From: an uncultured Bacteroidales bacterium
GTDB lineage: Bacteria; Bacteroidota; Bacteroidia; Bacteroidales; UBA932
Direction: 5' to 3'
Assembly (NCBI GenBank): GCA_900320185.1
Contig: ONRD01000003.1
Location: 97,916 to 161,915 of the forward strand
DNA length: 64,000 nucleotides
Part shown: positions 1 through 7,472 of the stretch, one piece after another
Layout of the letters: each line of letters opens with the position of its first letter
Position numbering within the stretch: the stretch's first letter is position 1
Made by a program: the position numbers and the translations under genes
Notes under the pieces: model-generated
What the model was told of the DNA's origin: nothing
Database searches by the model: none
Seen by the model: only the letters and a program-made list of their open reading frames with translations

Positions 1-20
1 AAAGGAACACAGAATAAACC

Positions 21-2618
21 ATGAGCAAGGATATACTCAAAAAGGTCGGGATATTCGCCGGGATAGCACTGTTCTTCCTGGGACTGTCGTATGCTTTCGT
101 CCCGCAGGTGCTCTCCGGGAAGATCATAAACCAGTCCGACATCACCGGCTATACCAACATGTCCCATGAGACCGTCACCTGGAACGCAGGACATCCGGAG
201 GACCCTGCCAAATGGACCGACGCCATGTTCGGCGGCATGCCGACGACGTCCTTCCAGCAGTACCACGACGGAGACTGGACCCATCCCCTGTACAAGGTCC
301 TGATGCTGGCCAAGAGGCCGGCCTCCTTCCTGTTCATCTCCCTAGTAGGGGCCTTCCTCCTGATGCTTTCCCTCGGAATCGACGTCCTTGTGTCGGTAGT
401 CGGTGCGATTGCGGTTACGTTCTGTTCCTACAACCTCCAGATCATCCAGGTTGGGCACAACACGAAGATGCAGGCCCTTGCCTTCCTTCCCTGGGTCCTG
501 GCCGCGCTCATATTCACTTATAAGTCCGCAGTCAAGGATCTGGACGGCAAAGCCTCTTCGGCATGGCGTGAATGGCTTCCCAAGACCCTTCTGGGGGCAG
601 TGCTCTTCGGCCTGGCCCTGAGTCTCCAGATCAAGGCCAACCATCAGCAGATCACCTATTATCTCGCCCTGATGATAGCGGTCTATGTGGTCTGGCTTTT
701 CCTGACCCTCGTGACCGGCAAGGAAACGAGGCACAAGGCCGGCCGCTTCTTCGCCGCTTCCGGCCTCCTTCTGGTGATAGGACTTTTCGGAATAGGCACC
801 AATGCGGTCACCCTTGCCCCTTTGTATGAATATACGCCCTACACGATGCGGGGGGGTTCCGAGCTTTCGCATCCCGAAGGGAAGACCATCAACTCCGACG
901 GCCTCCAGTTGGACTATGCCACAGCCTGGTCGTACGGCTGGGAGGAACTGCCCAACCTCCTGATACCGAATTTCAACGGGGGCTCGTCCTCCGGAGCGGT
1001 GAATCCCGGGAAGTCAGAAGTGGTCAAGCTTTTCCGCCAGGCGGGGCAGGGCAATGCAAACGAGATGGCAAAGCATCTTCCTCTCTACTGGGGTCCCCAG
1101 CCGTTCACTGCCGGCCCTATGTACATGGGGGCGATAACGGTGTTCCTTTTCCTGCTGGGACTTTTCCTCTACAAGGGGAAGGAGAAATGGTGGCTTCTTG
1201 CCGCCACCGTCCTGGCCGTGTTCCTCGGGCTCGGAAGCAACATGATGTGGTTTACGAAGCTCTTCTTCGACCATGTCCCGATGTACAACAAGTTCAGGAC
1301 GGTCTCGATGGCGATAACCGTGCTTCAGTTCACCCTGCCCATGCTTGGATTCCTGGTCCTTGACAGGATCCTGAAGCAGGAGTATTCCAGGAAGGAATTC
1401 CTCAAGGAGGGATGGCCCGCACTCGCGCTATCCGCCGGGTTCTGCCTCGTGATGGCCTTGATTCCCGGCCTGGCGGGCTCATTCACCGGAGGGAGCGACT
1501 CCCAGATGCAGGATGTCGTCGTGGAGGCATTGCGTGCAGACCGCAGGCACCTACTGGTGTCAGACTCCCTGACCTCGATGCTTTTCATCCTTGCCTCCTT
1601 CGGCCTTCTCCTTTGGTCCTTTGCTCCCACGGGCAAGAAGACAGGGATCCCGAGGCGTACGGTTGCCGCCGCAGGCATCGGAATCCTGGTGGTGGTGAAC
1701 CTGTTCACGGTCGGCCACCGCTATCTTGGCAAAGACGACTTCGTCACTCCGAAGCAGTGGAAGGGACATTTCAACGCCAGGACGGTCGACAACCTGATCT
1801 TCGAGGACAAGTCCCCGTCCTACAGGGTGCTGGACCTCACCTCGGACATATTCAACGACAATTTCGTCTCCTATCACCACAAGAACATAGGCGGTTATTC
1901 CCCGGCCAAGCTCCAGCGCTACCAGGACTTGATAGACCGGCATCTGATGCCTGAGTTGAAGACCCTCTATTCCGCCTTGAATTCGGCCATGAAGGAAGCG
2001 ACTTCGCAGGAGGACCTGGAGGCCGCAGTACCTTCTCTTCCGTTGCTTGATGCCTTGAACCTCAAGTATATAATCTACAATGGAGATTCCGCCCCGATAG
2101 AGAATCCGTCGGCCTTCGGTACGGCCTGGTTCGTGGACGACTTCGCTCCGGCCTCGTCTCCCGACGAGGAGATCGAGAAGATCGGCACCGTGGACCTGAG
2201 GACGACGGCCGTGGTCGGGAAGGATTTCGAAGAGTTCATCGTCCCTGCCGCCGCTCCGGCCGATTCTTCCGCCGCCATCGAAATGGTCTCATATTCTCCC
2301 AACGAACTCCGCTACCGTTACCATACGACGGTGCCGCGCACGGCGGTGTTCAGCGAGATCTACTATCCCAAGGGGTGGCACGCGGAGATAGACGGAATCA
2401 ATCTGCCGCTCTTCAGAGCCGATTGGATCTTCAGGGCGGCAAATCTTCCTTCCGGAGAGCATGAGATAGTGATGAGGTACGATCCCGCGGTCTATACCGG
2501 CAGCGCAATGGTCTCCATGGCCTCTTCGGCCGGCCTGTTGCTGTTCCTGCTGCTTGCCCTTGCCGGGATGTTCATTCCCGGCGGGAAGCGCGGAAGCGAG
2601 GGGGCAGGGAAAGATTAA
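21..2618 (+). CDS. YfhO-family polytopic membrane protein
   Basis: An 865-residue protein with an N-terminal membrane segment (about residues 8-30) followed by a long soluble loop and then many hydrophobic helices up to about residue 550. A soluble C-terminal part of about 250 residues follows, and one last membrane helix lies near the end. This topology and the overall sequence match the Bacteroidota YfhO-like membrane proteins, GT-C-like proteins linked in Firmicutes to glycosylation of wall or lipoteichoic polymers. The substrate here is unknown. The ATG at 21 follows an A-rich leader; the true promoter lies outside the window. The stop overlaps the convergent EF-hand gene by 4 nt. Confidence 0.85.
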   Translation: MSKDILKKVGIFAGIALFFLGLSYAFVPQVLSGKIINQSDITGYTNMSHETVTWNAGHPEDPAKWTDAMFGGMPTTSFQQYHDGDWTHPLYKVLMLAKRPASFLFISLVGAFLLMLSLGIDVLVSVVGAIAVTFCSYNLQIIQVGHNTKMQALAFLPWVLAALIFTYKSAVKDLDGKASSAWREWLPKTLLGAVLFGLALSLQIKANHQQITYYLALMIAVYVVWLFLTLVTGKETRHKAGRFFAASGLLLVIGLFGIGTNAVTLAPLYEYTPYTMRGGSELSHPEGKTINSDGLQLDYATAWSYGWEELPNLLIPNFNGGSSSGAVNPGKSEVVKLFRQAGQGNANEMAKHLPLYWGPQPFTAGPMYMGAITVFLFLLGLFLYKGKEKWWLLAATVLAVFLGLGSNMMWFTKLFFDHVPMYNKFRTVSMAITVLQFTLPMLGFLVLDRILKQEYSRKEFLKEGWPALALSAGFCLVMALIPGLAGSFTGGSDSQMQDVVVEALRADRRHLLVSDSLTSMLFILASFGLLLWSFAPTGKKTGIPRRTVAAAGIGILVVVNLFTVGHRYLGKDDFVTPKQWKGHFNARTVDNLIFEDKSPSYRVLDLTSDIFNDNFVSYHHKNIGGYSPAKLQRYQDLIDRHLMPELKTLYSALNSAMKEATSQEDLEAAVPSLPLLDALNLKYIIYNGDSAPIENPSAFGTAWFVDDFAPASSPDEEIEKIGTVDLRTTAVVGKDFEEFIVPAAAPADSSAAIEMVSYSPNELRYRYHTTVPRTAVFSEIYYPKGWHAEIDGINLPLFRADWIFRAANLPSGEHEIVMRYDPAVYTGSAMVSMASSAGLLLFLLLALAGMFIPGGKRGSEGAGKD

Positions 2619-3049
2619 GCCTCTTTCTCTCCCTTGGAGGCTTTCTTCTCCTCGATCTTCTGCTTCAAGGTGTCTATGGCATCCTCGGCCTTGTCCTTGG
2701 CGTCGTCGTAGAAATCTTCAACCTTGTCCTTGGCCTCGGCATAGGCATCCTTTGCCTTGCCGGCGAATTCGGAACCCTTTTCCTTGGCTGTCTCGAAGGC
2801 TGCCTTGCCCTTGTCGGCAAGCTTTCCTCCGGTGAACTGGACCTTCTCCTTGAAGGTGACCTTCCCGTCACCGTCGAGGTCTGCGGAGTTGATCTTGTCG
2901 ATCACTTCCTCCGTCCTTTCCTTGGCCTTTCCGTAGGTTTCCTTGGCCTTGTCGGCTACCTTCCCGGCTGCAGCCTGGAGTTTCTCGCTGAAACTGACCT
3001 TCCCGTCTCCGTTGAGGTCGGCGGGGTTCTTCTTGATTTCTTCTTCCAT
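2615..3049 (-). CDS. EF-hand and LEA/apolipoprotein-like small charged protein
   Basis: A 144-residue, very Lys/Glu/Ala-rich protein without a signal peptide. It has two canonical 12-residue EF-hand loops, residues 11-22 (DLNGDGKVSFSE) and 57-68 (DLDGDGKVTFKE), each opening a similar module ending in repeated KA/AKDK helices. Residues about 70-135 form one long amphipathic helix resembling late-embryogenesis-abundant or apolipoprotein repeats. The duplication suggests a Ca2+-responsive helical or membrane-surface protein, but no function is established. It is transcribed divergently from the phosphatase-esterase gene across a short palindromic promoter region. The Asp/Gly loop could also be read as dockerin-like, but the spacing fits EF-hands and no cohesin or dockerin context is seen. 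Confidence 0.75.
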   Translation of the reverse strand: MEEEIKKNPADLNGDGKVSFSEKLQAAAGKVADKAKETYGKAKERTEEVIDKINSADLDGDGKVTFKEKVQFTGGKLADKGKAAFETAKEKGSEFAGKAKDAYAEAKDKVEDFYDDAKDKAEDAIDTLKQKIEEKKASKGEKEA

Positions 3050-3071
3050 TGTACTGAGTGTTTTGTTGGCT

Positions 3072-3101
3072 TAAATATAGTGATTTTTTTGACTATATTT
3101 A
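3072..3101. promoter_or_regulatory. Palindromic divergent promoter region
   Basis: A perfect 10-bp inverted repeat, TAAATATAGT and ACTATATTTA, separated by 10 bp, sits in the 57-bp gap between two divergent genes. Each arm supplies a TATATTTA sequence resembling the Bacteroidota -7 box (TAnnTTTG) for one direction. The right arm ends 5 nt before the ATG at 3107. The arrangement could be two promoters, an operator, or both. Confidence 0.5.
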
Positions 3102-3106
3102 CACCT

Positions 3107-5788
3107 ATGAAGACAAGATATGCCATTATCGCCCTCGCCGTCATCCTCCTTGGTTACGGCAAGGCCGCGTACGCCCAGAGGACCGGTGTCCGTGAAGAAG
3201 TGCTCTCCGACTGGAACAAGTCTTCCGGATTGGACTGCATCTATGACTTTTCAAAGAAACACCTGACCCCTGCTCCTAAAGGCTACGAGGCGGTCTACAT
3301 CGGCCATTACGGCCGCCACGGCTCCCGCTATGCCTACTCGGGGGATGCCTACCGCATCATACACGACATGCTCCTTGAAGGATTGGAGGCAGGCAACCTT
3401 ACCGCCTACGGCAAGACCCTGCAGGAGAGGATGGTCCCTTTCTGGGAGAATGTCAGGTATCGTGTCGGAGACCTTACCGCGCTGGGATGGGAGCAGAATG
3501 ACAGGATCGGCGCGGAGATGGTCAAGGCATATCCGTCCGTTTTCCGTAAAGGGAGTTTCGTGGATGCCTGCTCCTCTCCTTCGGTCAGGTCCATCCTGAG
3601 CATGTCTGCCTGCTGCGGTGCCATCTCCAGGCTGGCTCCCCAGGTGAAAGTCTACGAGCATCAGGGCATGACGGACCTCCAGGCCACCCGCCCCAACATG
3701 GGCGGCAATCCTTTCAGGTACGAAGGTCCGGAGAGCGTGTTCCCGTACGGTGAAACCTCGAAAGAGTTTTTCCTGCGGCGTTTCCCCGGGTACAGGGACG
3801 TCCTCGCAAGGATATTCAAGGACCCGGACAAGGCTCTCGGGGAGAGGGATCCCTACACCGTTTTCTTCCATCTCTACATGTTCGTCGCCGGCATGGCTTC
3901 GCTGCCCGAGGCGGAAAGGATGGACGTGGACGGATTCTTTACGAAGGAAGAGTTCGCCACCCTTTGGGAAATCGACAACTATGAGCGTTTCCGGGAATAT
4001 CATTCCTACCGCACCGCCTGCTCGTCGATAGTGGACGACATGGTCGCGAAGGCGTCCGAGGCCCTTGCCTCCGGAGTGCGCGGAGCCCATCTCCGCTACG
4101 GTCACGACCATGTGGTGATGCCGCTGGAGATGATAATGGACATCGACGGCTTCGATGAGGCGCCCGCCGATGCGGACGACCTTGTCTATTATTTCCAGAC
4201 ATTCCGGTCGCCGATGGCAGCCAACATCCAGATGGTGCTTTTCAAGCCCGTGCGCGGCTCCGGGGATGTCCTTGCGAAAGTACTCCTCAACGGGGAGGAG
4301 GTCCGTCTGGGCGACCTCCGGGCTTATTCCTGGCCATATTACAGGTGGGAGGACATGAAAGCCTACCTTAAGGAAAGGACTGACCGCTTCGTGTACCGTG
4401 ACGGCCGTCCCGAACCGGAACCGGCCCCCGAGCCGGAACCGGAGTACCTGTCTTCGAAGACCACGGTCGCTCCGGGGACGCCGGTATGGTCTGCCGCAGA
4501 CCAGGCCAGGGTGAGGACCGAGGCCTACAGCCACGTCAATTACAATGAAGAAGCCGTTCCTTCCTACACGCTTCCGGACCCGCTGGTCTTCTCCGACGGG
4601 AGGAAGGTGACTTCAAGGAAACAGTGGCCGTCCCGGCGCCGGGAGATCCTGGAAATATTCCAGAGCCAGATGTTCGGAGTCCTTCCTCCGCCTCACGAGA
4701 TCTATCTCGAGACCCTTGAAGAGGGTCCCGCGGTCGCAGCGACACCGGCGACCAGGCGGCAGGTAAGGATGTGGTTCTCTCCCGACAGGACAGGTCCGAA
4801 GCTTGACTGGCTGATCATCACTCCGGACTTCGTCCAGGGGCCTGTCCCTGCGGTGTTGCTGCTCAATTACGGCGGCAACCATGAAGTGCTTCCCGACAAG
4901 CAGATCCTCCTTCCAGAGTCCTGGCTCAGGGAAGCCCCCCACAAGGCTTCGGAGGAGACCAGGGGCCGGCTGAACCACGATTCCGACAATCTGACCATAT
5001 TCCCGGTGAGCATGCTCCTTGCCAGGGGATATGCGCTCGTGACGTGCTGTTACTGTGACATTTCCCCCGATCCGGACCCGCTTCTCGAGGACAACGGCAA
5101 GATCCTTCAGGACACCTTTGCCTACAGCGGCGTTTTCTCTCTCTGGGGAGAGAGGGACCCTTCCAGGGACGACAACACCTCTTCCCTGATGGCCTGGGCC
5201 TGGGGACTCATGAGAGGAATGGACATGATCGAGAAGGACCCTCGCCTGGATGAATCCAGGGTGGTCCTTACCGGATATTCAAGGCTTGGGAAGGCAGCCC
5301 TGGTCGCCGGAGCTTTCGACGACCGTTTCCCGGTCACCGTGCCGATACAGACCGGCGGAGGCGGGGTGCCGCTTGCAAAGAGGCACTTCGGGGAGACGAT
5401 CGCGACCGAGGTTTCTTCCTTCAGGCACTGGTACTGCAGGGCCTATGACAAGTATGCCTACGACACGGCTTCCATGCCTTTCGACCAGCACATGCTGCTG
5501 AGCTGCTTTGCCCCGAGGGCACTGCTTGTCGAGGGATTCAACCAAGGCTGGTTCGACACCCGCGGAGAGTTCCTTGCCGTCCAGGCTGCCAGCCCGGTGT
5601 GGAAGCTGCTCGGTCAGGACGGTTTGCCCGCTGTGGCCTGGCCCGGGGATTTCGACACTTCGGCGGTAGGGAAGACGCTGGGTTACATCCGCCGGGCCGG
5701 CGGACACGGGATAGCGTCCATCGACTGGATCCGGATGCTTGATTTTGCCGACGGGGTGTTTTCCGGGAAGGCTACTTCGCGGAAGTGA
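3107..5788 (+). CDS. Secreted histidine acid phosphatase-CE15 esterase fusion
   Basis: An 893-residue two-domain protein. The ATG at 3107 is chosen over an upstream in-frame start because it begins a clean signal peptide (MKTRYAIIALAVILLGYG, cleavage near AYAQ). Residues about 25-425 form a histidine phosphatase of the MINPP/phytase type: the RHGSR motif is at residues 70-74 and a late GHDH motif is near residue 335. A Pro-Glu-rich linker (about 434-445) leads to an alpha/beta-hydrolase like CE15 glucuronoyl esterases, with the nucleophile motif GYSRLGK near residue 721 and a C-terminal GGHG histidine near 865. The protein would act in the periplasm or outside the cell. A phosphatase fused to a glucuronoyl-type esterase is unusual. 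The substrates are inferred from family only. Confidence 0.8.
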   Translation: MKTRYAIIALAVILLGYGKAAYAQRTGVREEVLSDWNKSSGLDCIYDFSKKHLTPAPKGYEAVYIGHYGRHGSRYAYSGDAYRIIHDMLLEGLEAGNLTAYGKTLQERMVPFWENVRYRVGDLTALGWEQNDRIGAEMVKAYPSVFRKGSFVDACSSPSVRSILSMSACCGAISRLAPQVKVYEHQGMTDLQATRPNMGGNPFRYEGPESVFPYGETSKEFFLRRFPGYRDVLARIFKDPDKALGERDPYTVFFHLYMFVAGMASLPEAERMDVDGFFTKEEFATLWEIDNYERFREYHSYRTACSSIVDDMVAKASEALASGVRGAHLRYGHDHVVMPLEMIMDIDGFDEAPADADDLVYYFQTFRSPMAANIQMVLFKPVRGSGDVLAKVLLNGEEVRLGDLRAYSWPYYRWEDMKAYLKERTDRFVYRDGRPEPEPAPEPEPEYLSSKTTVAPGTPVWSAADQARVRTEAYSHVNYNEEAVPSYTLPDPLVFSDGRKVTSRKQWPSRRREILEIFQSQMFGVLPPPHEIYLETLEEGPAVAATPATRRQVRMWFSPDRTGPKLDWLIITPDFVQGPVPAVLLLNYGGNHEVLPDKQILLPESWLREAPHKASEETRGRLNHDSDNLTIFPVSMLLARGYALVTCCYCDISPDPDPLLEDNGKILQDTFAYSGVFSLWGERDPSRDDNTSSLMAWAWGLMRGMDMIEKDPRLDESRVVLTGYSRLGKAALVAGAFDDRFPVTVPIQTGGGGVPLAKRHFGETIATEVSSFRHWYCRAYDKYAYDTASMPFDQHMLLSCFAPRALLVEGFNQGWFDTRGEFLAVQAASPVWKLLGQDGLPAVAWPGDFDTSAVGKTLGYIRRAGGHGIASIDWIRMLDFADGVFSGKATSRK

Positions 5789-6392
5789 CGTAGAGGTTGC
5801 GGATCTCCATCGGACCTCCTTCGGACTGGAATCCGATGTAGCCCTCCTTGGCTTCGCACACGGCTTTGTTGACAAGGACTCCGTTCAACCAGGCTTCCAA
5901 CTGGCCTCCCTTGCAGGAAAACTTCACTTCATTCCATTCACCTACAGGTCTTTCCGGGCTGGATTCAACCAATCTCGGTTTCTTGTAGAATGGGCCTTCG
6001 ACGCCTTCCAGGGGAATCCCTCCCATCAGGACTCCCATGTCCTCCGGGGTCATCTGGAACTGGACGCCCAGGGGCCAGACCTTGTCTTCCCCCTGGAGGA
6101 AGTTGAAGATTCCTCCGTCGACGCCCTTTTCTCCGGTCCAGCGCCATTCCAGGCTGAGGGTATAGTCGGAGAAGGACTGTGCCGAGCGGATGTAACCGAA
6201 AGGCATGCCGCTTATCTTGAGGATTCCCTCTTCGATGGTGAATGCGGTGCGTCCCAGGGAATCTTCGTTGACCACCACCTTCCACCGGTCCATGGAATCC
6301 GATTCGAGGAGGTTGACTTTCTTTTCGCCGCACGAAGCAAGCAGGGTGGCTGCTAATACCGCTGCAGCCAGGTAGATACTTCTCATGGTCAT
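5772..6392 (-). CDS. DUF1080 / 3-keto-disaccharide hydrolase lipoprotein
   Basis: A lipoprotein of about 206 residues. The first 20 residues are hydrophobic and end in a lipobox (LLASC), so it is predicted to be SPII-processed and envelope-anchored. The rest is a single jelly-roll DUF1080 domain, a fold now associated with 3-keto-glycoside hydrolases and concanavalin-like sugar binding, with motifs such as FSDYTLSLEWRW and GYIGFQSEGGPMEIRNL. ATG 6392 and ATG 6386 are both possible; an upstream TTG is less likely. It is the last gene of the DPP7-Mrp-DUF1080 run, 9 nt after the Mrp stop, and converges with a 17-nt overlap onto the phosphatase-esterase gene. Confidence 0.82.
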   Translation of the reverse strand: MTMRSIYLAAAVLAATLLASCGEKKVNLLESDSMDRWKVVVNEDSLGRTAFTIEEGILKISGMPFGYIRSAQSFSDYTLSLEWRWTGEKGVDGGIFNFLQGEDKVWPLGVQFQMTPEDMGVLMGGIPLEGVEGPFYKKPRLVESSPERPVGEWNEVKFSCKGGQLEAWLNGVLVNKAVCEAKEGYIGFQSEGGPMEIRNLYVTSAK

Positions 6393-6401
6393 ATTCAATG
6401 T

Positions 6402-7472
6402 TTACTGTTTATCCACTGCTTCGGCGAGCGAGCGGGCAAGGTCCAGGAAAGCCAGTCCGTCGGGACGGGTGGAGAGGGCGGCGGGTTCGCCGGAGTCACC
6501 GCATTCCCTGATGCTCTGCACGAGCGGGATCTGCCCCAGGAGGGGGATGCCGTATTTTCGGGCCATCTCCTTGCCGCCGTCCTTGCCGAAGATGTAGTAC
6601 TTGTTGTCAGGAAGCTCTTCCGGAGTGAACCACGCCATGTTCTCCACAAGGCCGAAAACCTTCCGGTTGATGTGTTCGTTGCGGAACATGTTCACTCCCT
6701 TCTCCACATCCGAGAGGGCCACCGGCTGCGGTGTCGTCACTATCAAGGCTCCCTCCATCGGGATGTCGTTGACCAGCGAGATATGGATGTCGCCGGTGCC
6801 CGGAGGCATGTCCACGAGAAGGAAATCCAGGTCTTCCCAGCGTACCTGCAGGATCATTTGCTTCAGGGCGTTGCAAGCCATCGGGCCTCTCCAGATCAGG
6901 GCCTGTCCCTTCTCGGCGAAATAGCCGATGGACATCCACTTCACACCGTATTTCTCCACGGGGTAGATCACTTCCTTCCCGTCCTCGAGTTTCTCGGCTT
7001 CGGGAATATGCTCCTCTGTGCCGGTCATCAACGGAACCGAAGGGCCGTAGACATCGGCGTCGGCCAGGCCGGTCTTGTAGCCGAGCCTTGCAAGGGCGAC
7101 CGCGAGGTTGACGGCTACGGTGGATTTACCGACCCCGCCCTTTCCCGAGGCTATCCCGATGATGTGGCGTACGCAGGCGAGTTCTTCCATACCGAGGTCG
7201 AGGCCTTTTTTCCTGGGGGCTTCTTCCTCCTTCACGATGGCCTTCACTTCAACTTCCGTCCCTTCAGGAGCGTTCCTGATGACGGCGGCGCGGCTGGCGC
7301 CGACAAGATATTCGGTAAGCGGGTCCCTCCGCTTCGGGAAGGCAAGGGTCACGCACACTTTCCCGGGTTCGACGACGATGCTGTCGACCATCCCCAGTTC
7401 AACCAGGTTCCTGCTGCCTTTCGCCGGGTGCACGACCTCGGCCAGCATCAGCATTACATCCCTTTCTTCCAT
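6402..7472 (-). CDS. mrp: Mrp/NBP35-family P-loop ATPase (Fe-S carrier type)
   Basis: A 356-residue protein with an N-terminal MIP18/DUF59 domain (about 1-85) and a C-terminal ParA/MinD-like ATPase. The deviant Walker A reads GKGGVGKST, followed by DADVYGPS and DMPPGTGD. Mrp/ApbC proteins bind and hand over Fe-S clusters in the cytosol. The CxxC pair of many homologues is absent; the region reads ENMAWFTPEELPDNKYY, a form I associate with Bacteroidota members, so cluster ligation is uncertain. The start ATG at 7472 directly follows the TAA stop of the upstream DPP7 gene, indicating translational coupling. Confidence 0.93.
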   Translation of the reverse strand: MEERDVMLMLAEVVHPAKGSRNLVELGMVDSIVVEPGKVCVTLAFPKRRDPLTEYLVGASRAAVIRNAPEGTEVEVKAIVKEEEAPRKKGLDLGMEELACVRHIIGIASGKGGVGKSTVAVNLAVALARLGYKTGLADADVYGPSVPLMTGTEEHIPEAEKLEDGKEVIYPVEKYGVKWMSIGYFAEKGQALIWRGPMACNALKQMILQVRWEDLDFLLVDMPPGTGDIHISLVNDIPMEGALIVTTPQPVALSDVEKGVNMFRNEHINRKVFGLVENMAWFTPEELPDNKYYIFGKDGGKEMARKYGIPLLGQIPLVQSIRECGDSGEPAALSTRPDGLAFLDLARSLAEAVDKQ

